Shown here piece by piece: positions 35,632 to 43,941 of a stretch of DNA of 64,000 nt. This DNA is from Anaerolineae bacterium (GTDB taxonomy: Bacteria > Chloroflexota > Anaerolineae > UBA4142 > SHND01): the NCBI GenBank assembly GCA_020851635.1, contig JADZCJ010000144.1, positions 62,001 to 126,000 on the forward strand. The letters are read 5' to 3'. Both the position numbers and the translations under genes were made by a program. Under the pieces are notes generated by a model. That model did not search any database, was not told the origin of the DNA, and saw nothing but the letters and a program-made list of their open reading frames with translations. How positions within the stretch are numbered: the first letter of the stretch is position 1; the number at the start of each line of letters is the position of its first letter.

Positions 35632-36111
35632 TTACTGCCCGTAGTTTATATTACCGCTGGCGTTCGAATCATACCATTCCAATTTCGACTCGTCGTATTT
35701 GCTGGGACACTTGGCAAGCACATTTGTCGCGGTGAACGAGCCATCCGCGTTCAATTTCCCTTCGGCGACGATTTCGACCGCGCGGTCAAATGTGTCAGGC
35801 ACCACGCCGCGATAAGAAACGGGCAGGCGATTCACCCCATCGGTGAGCACAAACGCGATCTTGTTCGCCTTGACATCCTTGGAAACGGAATTTGCCTCCA
35901 ATTGCCCGGTCACGCGCACGCCTTGCCCAATCGCCGCATCGCCCTTGGCGCTCAGTTCTGCCAGATTAACTGCCCATTGACCCGTTTGTGTGAGACCAAA
36001 GGCGATCAGCCCGACAATGACCGCAAGAATAATGCCCGCGCCAACAAGGTATTTGGCTTGATATTTGGGTTTGGTTTTGGATTTTGGTTGAGAAAAGGTT
36101 GAATTTGTCAT
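35632..36111 (-). CDS. ccmE: Heme chaperone CcmE, CxxxY type
   Basis: 159 residues. A basic N-terminus, TM at about 21-42 (LVGAGIILAVIVGLIAFGL), then the OB-fold domain with GVRVTGQLEANSV and VSYRGVVPDTFD, both CcmE hallmarks. The heme-binding site of standard CcmE is HxxxY; here it is Cys135-Pro-Ser-Lys-Tyr139 in NVLAKCPSKYD. Cys-type CcmE proteins are known from some archaea and sulfate reducers, in clusters that lack CcmH. It holds heme covalently at the outer face of the membrane and passes it to CcmF. It is the first gene of the ccm run. Confidence 0.92.
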   Translation of the reverse strand: MTNSTFSQPKSKTKPKYQAKYLVGAGIILAVIVGLIAFGLTQTGQWAVNLAELSAKGDAAIGQGVRVTGQLEANSVSKDVKANKIAFVLTDGVNRLPVSYRGVVPDTFDRAVEIVAEGKLNADGSFTATNVLAKCPSKYDESKLEWYDSNASGNINYGQ

Positions 36112-36160
36112 AGGAATAGACTCGCTCCCACCTGCAGCGAGGGACAGCGACAGGCATCAG

Positions 36161-36239
36161 TAGCGCAACAATACGAGATTGCGGGGCAGAGTGTCGAGTT
36201 GTTCAACCCGCGCGCTGTCACCTGACTTATTTATCATGC
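36161..36239 (+). repeat. Dispersed 80-94 bp element D, copy 1 (degraded right end)
   Basis: Shares GAGATTGCGG, TGTCGA/CGTCGA, CTCGCG-type spacing and the block TCACCTGACT with 47238-47331. The terminal inverted repeat is intact only on the left (GCGCAACAATACGAGA). It lies 50 bp upstream of ccmE, on the side where a ccm promoter should be. The rest of 36112-36329 shows no gene. Confidence 0.6.
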
Positions 36240-36329
36240 AGAGCGGCTCATTCTAGCATCCTCAAAATGGGGTGTCAATTAAAGCCGCTCGCCACAATTT
36301 CCTTTCGGTAGTGAGGTCGCAGACGCGGG

Positions 36330-37133
36330 TCACTCGATCACAATATTGCTAAAATCCAGGTCCGATTCGGGAAATTGCGGGTTCAAATCCCTGAGCGTGT
36401 CCTGCACGATGCGCGCAACGACAATGTTGCGATACCAGTTGCGGTTCGCGGGAATGACATACCACGGGGCATAGGCGGTGCTCGTCTTGCTCAAGACATC
36501 TTTGAATGCATCTTGGTATTCGCCCCACAGCTTGCGCTCGTCCAGGTCCTTGGGATTAAATTTCCAGCGCTTGGTCGGGTCCTCGATGCGTTCTTCCAAT
36601 CGTTTCTTTTGTTCCTCTTTGCTGATGTGCAAATAGAACTTGACGATGGTCGTCCCCTCTTCGGTCAGCATCCGTTCAAACGCATTGATCTGGTCATAGC
36701 GCTTGCTCCAGACCTCTTTCGGCGTCAGGTTGTGCACCCGCACAACCAGCACATCCTCATAATGACTCCGATTAAACACCCCGATCATGCCGCGCCGGGG
36801 CGTTGCCTGATGGATCCGCCATAAATAATCGTGCGCCAGTTCGTTGGACGTGGGCGCTTTAAATGCTTCGACACGACAGCCCGCAGGATTCAGGTCGCCA
36901 AAGACGCTGCGAATCGTCCCATCTTTGCCGCCCGTATCCATCGCTTGAATCACAAACAAGACCGCGTGCTTGCCTTCGGCATAAAGTCGCTCCTGAAGGT
37001 CATCCAGGTCCTTGGCGATTTCCTTTAATGCGTCTTTTGCCTCTGCTTTGTCGCCGTCGAATTCGCTCTTGTCGTCGGCGTCGAACTCGTCCAAATTCAC
37101 ATTGGCGCCAGGTTTGATACGGTATTTTTCCAT
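36330..37133 (-). CDS. Polyphosphate kinase 2 family protein
   Basis: 267 residues from ATG 37133 (GAGGAGACCC ahead); the longer frame reaches into a palindromic repeat and is rejected. PPK2 markers are the Walker A-like AMDTGGKDGTIRSVFG, GCRVEAFKAPTSNELAHDYL, GMIGVFNRSHYEDVLVVRVH (lid/Walker B region) and KFYLHISKEEQKKRLEERI. The end, AYAPWYVIPANRNWYRNIVV, is typical of the single-domain PPK2 group that phosphorylates nucleotides with polyphosphate. Class (AMP or ADP/GDP user) cannot be fixed by eye. It is alone on its transcript. Confidence 0.9.
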   Translation of the reverse strand: MEKYRIKPGANVNLDEFDADDKSEFDGDKAEAKDALKEIAKDLDDLQERLYAEGKHAVLFVIQAMDTGGKDGTIRSVFGDLNPAGCRVEAFKAPTSNELAHDYLWRIHQATPRRGMIGVFNRSHYEDVLVVRVHNLTPKEVWSKRYDQINAFERMLTEEGTTIVKFYLHISKEEQKKRLEERIEDPTKRWKFNPKDLDERKLWGEYQDAFKDVLSKTSTAYAPWYVIPANRNWYRNIVVARIVQDTLRDLNPQFPESDLDFSNIVIE

Positions 37134-37311
37134 GCTGGGTCTCCTCTGCCCCCGGAAACTATCTCTGGATAGCTGCTTGCGCCCGGATGAGGTTGTGAAA
37201 AACGGCAGCTTGCGCGATAGCGTTCTCAACTTTCGTTCAGAGATAGATTCACTGCCCCATTTTACGTCTGCGCGCGCTGATTTCCAAGACAACTCTCGCT
37301 GCGGCGAGCGT

Positions 37312-37380
37312 GCTCGCCGCAGCGTGCCACGCGGGGAACGAAACAGCGTTCGTTCCCTACCACCCAACAGCGTGCCGCAC
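37312..37380 (+). repeat. Palindromic dispersed element B, copy 1
   Basis: GCTCGCCGCAGCGTGCC, then GGGAACGAAACAGCGTTCGTT, ending GTGCCGCAC. It also forms GCGGCGAG/CTCGCCGC (37301-37320) and GGGAACGAA/TTCGTTCCC (37334-37357). Copy 2 is at 47089-47157. It occupies the 355-bp gap between the PPK2 and acyltransferase genes; apart from the terminator below, nothing else is seen there. Confidence 0.7.
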
Positions 37381-37416
37381 GATGTCGTTTTTCACAAGAT
37401 CAGACAAGCCGGATGA

Positions 37417-37447
37417 ACAAAAGAGCGGCGCCTACGGTCCGCTCTTG
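37417..37447 (-). terminator. Terminator of the WS/DGAT gene
   Basis: AAGAGCGG pairs with CCGCTCTT around a 10-nt loop, followed on the minus strand by TTTTG. Confidence 0.7.
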
Positions 37448-37488
37448 TTCAATATTTGTTTCCTTGTGTAACTGTTCCGGGCGTCCTG

Positions 37489-38943
37489 TTATTTTGATGC
37501 GACAGTCTTGCGTGATTTGGTTTTGGCGGTCTTGTTCGCCGCTTGTTTTTTCTTGAACGCTTTTACCCGGGCAACCGCGATCCGGTCCAGCGCGTCAAAT
37601 TCTTTGAGAAACGCTTGAACAATTTCATCCGGATCAGGCACAAGGCGCGCGTCCGTCCCTACCCCTACAATCACCTCGCCCGCGTAGCTGATGATGCTGA
37701 CTCCCAAGCCAAGACGCGCCGGCGTCGGCACCCAGAACATGATCCCACGAATCGGGTTGCCCATCAGATAAATTGGCTCGCGCGGACCGGGCACGTTAGT
37801 CATCACCGCAGTCGCTTTCATTCCAAAAATGCGATTGATGATTCGCTCTACACCGGTCGGCGTTGCGCCAATCAAGCCCAGGATTCCAAACGCGACCGCC
37901 GCTTCAGGCGTGCGTTTGATCGCATCCATACGGCGCTTGAGGACCGCGATGCGCTTGAGGGGGTCTTGAATGCCCACAGGCAAATCCAAAAAGACCAACC
38001 CAAACCGGTTGCCCAAATCGTCCAAATCCAGCTCGGTGGGTGCGCGCAAGTTCACGGGGACCATCGCGCGCAGATTCAGACCATCCGTGTCCTGTCCGCG
38101 TCCTTCCAGGTAACGCCGCATCGCGCCGGTAACGCAAGAAATCAAAACATCATTGATCGTCGCGCCCAACGCTTTCGAAACGTATTTGACATCGGCGAGC
38201 GGCAGGGGCTGTGACCACGCCGCGCGTTTGACTACGCCGACCGCGCCCTTGAACAATGAAGGTTCATCGGGCAGAGTCAACAACAACTTGCCCAACGCCA
38301 TCGTCCCGCTTGCGCCCAGCCGTGCCGCGTCACGCAATTTCTCGGCATCCGTCACCAGCCCAATCGCCTGCTCTGCGTATTTTGTTCCCGTGCGCGCGAG
38401 TTTTGTCGCCTGCCCTCGCATACCGCCGTTTTTGCGCGCGCCGTTTTCGCGCGTCGCGGGTCCTTGCTCCACCGGCGCCGCATCATCCGCCAACGAGAGC
38501 AAGACCTGCACCAGCGCAAGACCGTCGCCCATCGAATGATGCACCCGACAAATCAAAGCACACCCGCCGTCGTATCCATCAACGAGGTGAAACTGCCACA
38601 GCGGCTTTGTGAAATCAAGCGGTGTGGACATGAGGTCGCCAACCAGCTGATGCAGTGCGCTCTGATCATGCGGGGGTGGCAGACCAATGTGGTGCAGATG
38701 CGCGTCCAGGTCGAAATGTGGGTCGGGCTCCCATTCCGGGATTCCGACGCCGAAACGAGGTTCGCGCACCCGTTGAGTGAAACGCGGCACACGCAGCAGA
38801 CGGTCTTGGATCAAATCTTGCAGTGTCGCAAAATCGATCGGGTCCCGAAACATGATGACGCCGATAATCATTGCCATACTGACCGGTTCGTCCATGTGCA
38901 GCCAAGCCGCGTCCACCAATGAAAAAGATTCACGCCTGCTCAT
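37489..38943 (-). CDS. Wax-ester synthase/diacylglycerol acyltransferase (WS/DGAT family)
   Basis: 484 residues from ATG 38943, placed six bases after GAGAGGG; earlier in-frame starts lack a ribosome site. The catalytic motif HHxxxDG is present in ICRVHHSMGDGLALVQVL. Other family markers are the N-terminal SLVDAAWLHMDEPVSMAMI, PLWQFHLVDG, ATINDVLISCVTGAMRRYL, NVPGPREPIYLMGNPI and IISYAGEVIVGVGTDARLV. It joins acyl-CoA to fatty alcohol or diacylglycerol at the membrane face, producing storage lipid. The C-terminal 25 residues are Lys/Ala/Thr-rich. No lipid-droplet gene adjoins, although a phasin-like gene lies 8 kb away. Confidence 0.9.
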   Translation of the reverse strand: MSRRESFSLVDAAWLHMDEPVSMAMIIGVIMFRDPIDFATLQDLIQDRLLRVPRFTQRVREPRFGVGIPEWEPDPHFDLDAHLHHIGLPPPHDQSALHQLVGDLMSTPLDFTKPLWQFHLVDGYDGGCALICRVHHSMGDGLALVQVLLSLADDAAPVEQGPATRENGARKNGGMRGQATKLARTGTKYAEQAIGLVTDAEKLRDAARLGASGTMALGKLLLTLPDEPSLFKGAVGVVKRAAWSQPLPLADVKYVSKALGATINDVLISCVTGAMRRYLEGRGQDTDGLNLRAMVPVNLRAPTELDLDDLGNRFGLVFLDLPVGIQDPLKRIAVLKRRMDAIKRTPEAAVAFGILGLIGATPTGVERIINRIFGMKATAVMTNVPGPREPIYLMGNPIRGIMFWVPTPARLGLGVSIISYAGEVIVGVGTDARLVPDPDEIVQAFLKEFDALDRIAVARVKAFKKKQAANKTAKTKSRKTVASK

Positions 38944-39042
38944 TCGCATCCCTCTCTCGTGATCTATCCTTGCCATAGTATAAAGCTTGCCGCGCCCATT
39001 TACCAGCCCCTTTCTGTCCAATGCCCGCCATTTTTCTCACGC

Positions 39043-39072
39043 TTGAAATTCATCGGTTGATAGGCGTATAAT
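39043..39072 (+). promoter_or_regulatory. Promoter of the duplicated Cys-domain gene
   Basis: TTGAAA, an 18-bp spacer, then TATAAT. Leader of about 85 nt before the ATG at 39165. Confidence 0.65.
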
Positions 39073-39164
39073 GGCGCCACGAGCACGACGTGGGGAGGGC
39101 GCGCCGCGTTCGAGTCCGAACATTTACGGACAATACCCGGTCCCAGATTCAAAGGAGGAATAGC

Positions 39165-39956
39165 ATGAATCGTCTCCGCGCTCTGTTTTTTATCTGTCTT
39201 GCGCTTGTTCTGGGAGGGTTTACGCTGGCGCTGACTGCCAGCGAAACCAACGCTGCGGTCCGCACTCGGGACGCCGCGGCAACCGCGCTCAACGCCCCCG
39301 ACGCTCGGATCCTCGACCACTTTTGGTGCTACCAAACCAACAGCACGCCTGTTGACAAACAAATCGGCTTGCAAGACCAATTTACCACTGCCGTGATTCC
39401 CCATCTCGTCGGACCGCCCACGCACCTGTGCAATCCCGCGAAAAAACGCCACGGGGATAATATCTCTGACATCATTGACCGCAACGCGCATTTAATGCTC
39501 TATGAAATCGGAGCGCCCACTGCCAGGATCCTGAAAGTCGAGGTCAGACATCAATTTGGCACGCGCGTGCTCAAAGTCTTTGGTCCTGCCAAGGCGGTTG
39601 CCGTGCCGACCCAGAAAAACAACCACGAGGCGCCCACAGACTTGGACCATTTCAAATGCTACCGCGTCAAAGGCGAATCGGCACTGGCGGTGGTGTCATT
39701 AAAAGACCAGTTTCAACGCGCAGGCAATTTGGCGGTGGGCAGACCCATTATGCTCTGCAATCCGGCGCTCAAAGTGCACGGCGCAAATACCTTTCCGATC
39801 TTGCACCCGAAAGCGCACCTGGTCTGCTACAAGATAACTGTCGTCCCATTCCAGATCAATGTCCAAACCAAGAATCAATTCCGCGCCGAGCCGTTGGCCG
39901 TCTGGAATCCCAATATGCTGTGTGTGCCCTCCAAAAAAAAGATTCTTACGATTTGA
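39165..39956 (+). CDS. Secreted protein with a duplicated cysteine-containing domain
   Basis: 263 residues from ATG 39165 with a strong AAAGGAGGAA. Signal peptide about 1-32. Two homologous halves of about 105 residues follow. Each begins LDHFWCYQ or LDHFKCYRVKG, continues IGLQDQF or VSLKDQFQ, then a LCNPAKKRHG or LCNPALKVHG motif, and a strand HLMLYEI or HLVCYKI. The second half ends LCVPSKK. This looks like the DUF7450-type domain found in secreted proteins of environmental bacteria; function is unknown. Conserved Cys pairs suggest disulfides outside the cell. Monocistronic, with promoter and terminator. Confidence 0.75.
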   Translation: MNRLRALFFICLALVLGGFTLALTASETNAAVRTRDAAATALNAPDARILDHFWCYQTNSTPVDKQIGLQDQFTTAVIPHLVGPPTHLCNPAKKRHGDNISDIIDRNAHLMLYEIGAPTARILKVEVRHQFGTRVLKVFGPAKAVAVPTQKNNHEAPTDLDHFKCYRVKGESALAVVSLKDQFQRAGNLAVGRPIMLCNPALKVHGANTFPILHPKAHLVCYKITVVPFQINVQTKNQFRAEPLAVWNPNMLCVPSKKKILTI

Positions 39957-39977
39957 GGGTCGCCCTTGCCCATACAG

Positions 39978-40009
39978 AGGACGGCGGAGTAATTCCGCCG
40001 TCCTTTTTG
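39978..40009 (+). terminator. Terminator of the duplicated Cys-domain gene
   Basis: AGGACGGCGGA pairs with TCCGCCGTCCT over a 5-nt loop, followed by five T. Confidence 0.92.
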
Positions 40010-40043
40010 TTGTCGTTCGGATTCGGGCGTCCGCGCCGCCGTC

Positions 40044-41237
40044 CTAATCAATTGTCAACATAAAATTGCGCAGCTCGAACCCTTTGATATTTTCATTCCG
40101 CAGCACATCCGGCTCTCGTTCGATTTTCAGACCCTGGACGCGCAACAGTCGCTGAAGGAACACATCCGATTCCGCCAGCGCGACAAATTCGCCGACACAA
40201 CGGTGAGGTCCCCCGCCAAAACCCATCACCGAGCGCGGAATCCCTTTTTCCATCGAGCGATGTGGGTTTATTTTGAGAGGTTCCGCCCCCGCGGCGCGCG
40301 CATCCGCATTGACTTCGTTCAAGTGCAAGTCAATCAGCGCGCCCGCCGGAATCGTCACTTGAGTGCCCGCACTGCCGACCATCAGGTCCGCTTTGGCGCG
40401 CCGCAGCAAATGGGCGACGACGGGATCGAGCCGCAGTAATTCGTGCAAGACATGATAGCGTGTCTCCTGATCGCCCTGCAGATACTCGTTTTTCAATTCC
40501 TCATTCTGCAGCATCTGCCAGGCGGCAAGACAAATAAACTCTTGCGTGGTCGCCATCCCCGCCGCGCCATAGGTGATACATTCGATCAAGATCTCGGGTC
40601 CAGTGCGTCCTTTCGATATGAGGTGTGAGATCACATCCTGTTGTGGGGCGCGCTTGCGCGCTCGAATCGCGGGGCGCACATCCTTGAGATAGAACCATAA
40701 CATGTTCCACTGGACCTTGAGATAGCTCCACACCTGTTTGGGGCTTGACATGCCAAAGTTCATATCCCCGTGCAGAATCGCGTTGAGTCGGTTTGCCATT
40801 TTGAGGCGGTCGCTGTTGGTAAGCCCCACCACATCCCCTGCCACCGCCAGCGCCATTTGCGCCGTCACCTTGTTCAAGTCACCGCCGCGCCGGTTGATAA
40901 ACTCGGCAATCAGCCGGTCAGCATATTTTTCCATCACCGGCAGATGCTGCTGCTGTGTCGCCGTGGGCGTAAAGAACTTGGCGATCTGCGACCGCTGCTC
41001 TCGATGTTCCGGTCCGTCTTGAAAGAGCACGGGTGAGGTGATTCGCACCGGCATCTGCCGCGCCAGCTCTGAGCTAAATCCCGCCTGCAGAGTCTCACCC
41101 AGCAGGATCGTTTTGGCTTGGACATATCCGCGCACGTGCCAAACGCCGCGCGCGTCCCGCTCAATCGGCGGTTTATCCGCGCCAAAATCAGAAAAAGTTT
41201 TGGAATCCGTATGTTCTCGTTCGATAATTTTTTCCAT
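40044..41237 (-). CDS. Cytochrome P450
   Basis: 397 residues from ATG 41237; the longer frame overlaps the upstream gene. P450 signatures: I-helix ITYGAAGMATTQEF (oxygen-binding AGxxTT), K-helix ExxR in HELLRLDP, and the heme loop GFGGGPHRCVGEFVALAE with the axial Cys. The usual Phe of FxxGxHxC is kept. It lies 13 bp downstream of a GNAT-type acyltransferase and is probably in its operon. No dedicated ferredoxin or reductase is adjacent. Substrate unknown; a lipid or acylated metabolite is plausible from context. Confidence 0.92.
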   Translation of the reverse strand: MEKIIEREHTDSKTFSDFGADKPPIERDARGVWHVRGYVQAKTILLGETLQAGFSSELARQMPVRITSPVLFQDGPEHREQRSQIAKFFTPTATQQQHLPVMEKYADRLIAEFINRRGGDLNKVTAQMALAVAGDVVGLTNSDRLKMANRLNAILHGDMNFGMSSPKQVWSYLKVQWNMLWFYLKDVRPAIRARKRAPQQDVISHLISKGRTGPEILIECITYGAAGMATTQEFICLAAWQMLQNEELKNEYLQGDQETRYHVLHELLRLDPVVAHLLRRAKADLMVGSAGTQVTIPAGALIDLHLNEVNADARAAGAEPLKINPHRSMEKGIPRSVMGFGGGPHRCVGEFVALAESDVFLQRLLRVQGLKIEREPDVLRNENIKGFELRNFMLTID

Positions 41238-41250
41238 GTCGTTATCCGTT

Positions 41251-42369
41251 CTACTTGATTTGCGTTCGCCAGGCGCGCGCCATTTCCAGCGCATCTTCTT
41301 GCATTGCCTGCAAGTGTACATACGCCCGCCCGCGCGGACGGTTAGCAGCAAGCAGCAGGTTTTCTGTCATGCGCGGCGCGGCGCCAAACCAATATTTGTA
41401 GGGTTGTGCTCCGCGTCCCATGACGAAACTGTGCGCGCCCTGCTCGATTGCCCACCGAATGAGCTCGATTGTGACCAATTGGCCCGGACTCGCACAGCCA
41501 AGGCGCAAATCATACGTCGTCAAATAGTCCGCGACGATACCGTTCGTGACGAATGCCAGATCCCAGGCGACAGCGATTCGGTCTACTTGCAAACAAGCTA
41601 GCCACACGCAGCCGCGTGCCGCGAGTTTCAGACAAATATCGGTGAGCGTGCTCCAATAGCCGGGATTGCGCTGAACCGCAACCATGCGGTGCAGCTGTTT
41701 GCGCGCGCGCCAGTTGTCCATGCGCGCCGCAAAAAATTGAGGGGGCGCCTCAGCCAGTGCGCCCGGTTCAGTCAGTATCCGGCAAGTCACCTCTCCGTGC
41801 GCCTCTAACCGCCGTCGCGCAAGTCGCAAGCTCTTGCGCCGACGAGCCGAGAGTCCTGACCAGTAATCTTGCCATGTATCCGGCAGGGTTATTGTCGGCA
41901 CCGGGCAGGGTCTCTGTCGCAAGAGCCGCGCCGCGGGCATTTGACATCGGATGTGCTGCGCCCAAATCTCGTCCTCATCCAACCCTCTCAACTGCAACAC
42001 ATCCCATTTGTCGGCATGTTGACCGAACGCTTGCAAGACCAGCGCGTGCAGTTGCGATGCCTCAGCCGGTTCGGCAAGGAGACAGTTGCTGTCGTTGTGC
42101 TCGCCGCCCATAAACCGCACCACGCGCACGCCCCACGTCGTCTCGATATACAGTGGGGCAAGACCGACCAATTGCTCCCCCGCCCAATGAGCTATCGCAA
42201 AGGGCAGCACACGCCGCTCGCAGGCGCGCAGCCATCCCAATGCCCATTCCGGGGTCTGAAAAACCGTGACGCCGCTCGTCCGCTCGACCAGTTGCCGCCA
42301 ATGCACGTCAAGCGTCTCAAGGGCGCTTGTATCGGTATACAGGCGAACGGTCGGCATGGGTAAATCCAT
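41251..42369 (-). CDS. GNAT-superfamily acyltransferase (FemAB/BioF2-like)
   Basis: 372 residues; ATG 42369 or four codons later. The N-terminal half has WALGWLRACERRVLPFAIAH and LVGLAPLYIETTWGVRVVRF. The C-terminal half is the clearer Acetyltransf_6-like module, with LPDTWQDYWSGLSARRRKSL and GCVWLACLQVDRIAVAWDL, VADYLTTYDLRLGCASPGQL and IEQGAHSFVMGRGAQPYKYW. Such proteins transfer acyl or aminoacyl groups in envelope polysaccharide or lipid metabolism. It is head-to-head with a LpxL-like acyltransferase, sharing a very short intergenic region with a TATAAT. Confidence 0.85.
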   Translation of the reverse strand: MDLPMPTVRLYTDTSALETLDVHWRQLVERTSGVTVFQTPEWALGWLRACERRVLPFAIAHWAGEQLVGLAPLYIETTWGVRVVRFMGGEHNDSNCLLAEPAEASQLHALVLQAFGQHADKWDVLQLRGLDEDEIWAQHIRCQMPAARLLRQRPCPVPTITLPDTWQDYWSGLSARRRKSLRLARRRLEAHGEVTCRILTEPGALAEAPPQFFAARMDNWRARKQLHRMVAVQRNPGYWSTLTDICLKLAARGCVWLACLQVDRIAVAWDLAFVTNGIVADYLTTYDLRLGCASPGQLVTIELIRWAIEQGAHSFVMGRGAQPYKYWFGAAPRMTENLLLAANRPRGRAYVHLQAMQEDALEMARAWRTQIK

Positions 42370-42375
42370 TATAAT
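42370..42375 (+). promoter_or_regulatory. -10 box next to the LpxL-like start
   Basis: TATAAT lies between the two divergent start codons. Transcription on the plus strand would begin near 42382, making a message with almost no leader if 42386 is the start codon. Confidence 0.4.
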
Positions 42376-42385
42376 GCATCCCGCG

Positions 42386-43324
42386 ATGCCACCGGTCCAG
42401 GGGTTTGATCTCTATTTGCTTTGCATAGTTGCCTTGATTGAGATAGCGCGCAGGGTCCAAAGCGACCGCTTGCAGCGCCTGATCGTCTCGACGCTCGCAG
42501 TTTCAGCTTTTCATCTCTCGCAGCACAAACGCCAACACATCATAACCAATTTGCAATGCGCCTTGCCCGAGTCAATGGCGCCCGCACAGATAGAACAAAT
42601 TACGCGCAATGTGTTTCACGCTTTTTGGCAAGAGGTCCTGGACTGGTCGCACGAGGACTCGCGCGCTCTCGCCGCGCACGCGCAGATCATCGGGGCGGAA
42701 CATTTGTGGACTGCACTGGCGCAAAACCGCGGGGCAATCTTGTGGGAGAGCGGTTCGTTCGGCAAGCGCGTCATCAGCAAGCATATCTTGAAGGCAAACG
42801 GTTTTGCTGTGACCCAGATACACGCGCGCCTGCACGCGGGAGGGTTGGGGGCGGGAGGGCGCGGCATGAGCCGACTGCTGGAGCGCGTCATTCTGCCGTA
42901 TTTTGACCGGCGCACCCGCAGCATCGTTCACGACACGATTTATCTTGATCAAGACCGGGGACTGGGATTCACACGGAATCTTGCACAGCGACTGGCGCAG
43001 AACGCCATCCTGTGCGTGGCGGTTGACGGGCGGGCTGGGCAAAAACATCTCACCTTGCCCTTTTTGGGCAAGCGCGTTCGTTTTGCAACGGGGATTGCAA
43101 GTCTGGCGCGACTTGCGGACGCACCCCTGCTGCCGCTCTATTGCACACCCGCGCCCAACGGCGGCTGGTTATTGGAAATCGGTCCGCCCCTGCCATTCTC
43201 CCCGGACCTGACGCGGGACGCGCTGACGGCATCCTTGCTCACGCGTGTGGTTGGCGAACTGGACGCCCGCATCCGACACAATCCCGATTGGTACTGGGGC
43301 TGGAACCTGCTCCAAGGGGAATAG
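42386..43324 (+). CDS. LpxL/HtrB-like lysophospholipid acyltransferase
   Basis: About 312 residues from ATG 42386; an ATG at 42374 overlaps the -10 box. An N-terminal hydrophobic stretch (LYLLCIVALIEIARRV) is followed by QHKRQHIITNLQCALPE and VFHAFWQEVLDWS, as in the LpxL acyltransferase family. The HxxxxD/E block is modified: GAILWESGSFGKRVISKHIL has no clear His in the usual place. Later, AVDGRAGQKHLTLPFLGKRV and TGIASLARLADAPLLPLY fit the substrate-binding half. In Gram-negatives such enzymes acylate lipid A; in lineages without lipid A they act on glycolipids. It is divergent from the GNAT-P450 pair. Confidence 0.82.
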   Translation: MPPVQGFDLYLLCIVALIEIARRVQSDRLQRLIVSTLAVSAFHLSQHKRQHIITNLQCALPESMAPAQIEQITRNVFHAFWQEVLDWSHEDSRALAAHAQIIGAEHLWTALAQNRGAILWESGSFGKRVISKHILKANGFAVTQIHARLHAGGLGAGGRGMSRLLERVILPYFDRRTRSIVHDTIYLDQDRGLGFTRNLAQRLAQNAILCVAVDGRAGQKHLTLPFLGKRVRFATGIASLARLADAPLLPLYCTPAPNGGWLLEIGPPLPFSPDLTRDALTASLLTRVVGELDARIRHNPDWYWGWNLLQGE

Positions 43325-43353
43325 CCCAACTGATTTCAACAAGGCGCTCGCGA

Positions 43354-43941
43354 CTATCTGTGCCGCGCAACCTGGCTGTAACGGAAACAATCAACCACAT
43401 GGTCATTCACCATCCCCGTCGCCTGCATGTGGGCATAGACGATGGTCGGTCCCACAAACCGAAATCCCCGCTTGAGCAGGTCCCGGCTGATTGTTTCGCT
43501 CAAAGGCGTTTTCGCGGGAATCTCATTTAACGTTTGCCATTCGTTGCGAATCGGCTTGCCGTTCACGAATCCCCAAATGTACTTGTCAAAACTGCCAAAC
43601 TCGGCTTGCGCCTGAAGGAACGCGCGCGCATTGCCAACCGTCGCGAGAATTTTCTGGCGATTGCGAATGATGCCCGCATCCTGCATTAACGCATTGATTT
43701 TGTGTTCCTTGTAATGCGCGACCTTGTTCACATCAAAATTGTCAAACGCTTTACGAAAATTTTCGCGTTTGCGGAGAATCGTGAGCCAACTAAGCCCCGC
43801 TTGCATTCCTTCCAACACAAGAAACTCGAATAACTGCTGTTCGTCATGCAGCGGCACACCCCATTCCTCGTCGTGATATTGGATGTAGAGTGGATCGCTC
43901 ACGCTCCACCCGCAGCGTTGTTTGATTTTCTCTTTTTTCAT
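43354..43941 (-). CDS. tag: DNA-3-methyladenine glycosylase I
   Basis: 195 residues, usual length. Tag hallmarks: RCGWSVSDPLYIQYHDEEWG (zinc Cys and aromatic base pocket), LFEFLVLEGMQAGLSW, LTILRKRENFRKAFDNFD and the C-terminal RFVGPTIVYAHMQATGMVNDH with the zinc His residues. It removes 3-methyladenine from alkylated DNA. The ATG overlaps the stop of the GH63 gene (ATGA), an odd coupling of a DNA repair enzyme to a glycosidase. Confidence 0.96.
   Translation of the reverse strand: MKKEKIKQRCGWSVSDPLYIQYHDEEWGVPLHDEQQLFEFLVLEGMQAGLSWLTILRKRENFRKAFDNFDVNKVAHYKEHKINALMQDAGIIRNRQKILATVGNARAFLQAQAEFGSFDKYIWGFVNGKPIRNEWQTLNEIPAKTPLSETISRDLLKRGFRFVGPTIVYAHMQATGMVNDHVVDCFRYSQVARHR

Noticed and set aside
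36375-36400. GGGTTCAAATCCC, a tRNA T-loop-like string
   Set aside because: It lies within the PPK2 coding sequence and has no acceptor stem, anticodon arm or D-arm around it.
36330-37367. Extended reading frame adding 78 residues to PPK2
   Set aside because: The extension is translation of palindromic element B; the same peptide-like string appears at the unrelated copy near 47100, and a good ribosome site marks the internal ATG.
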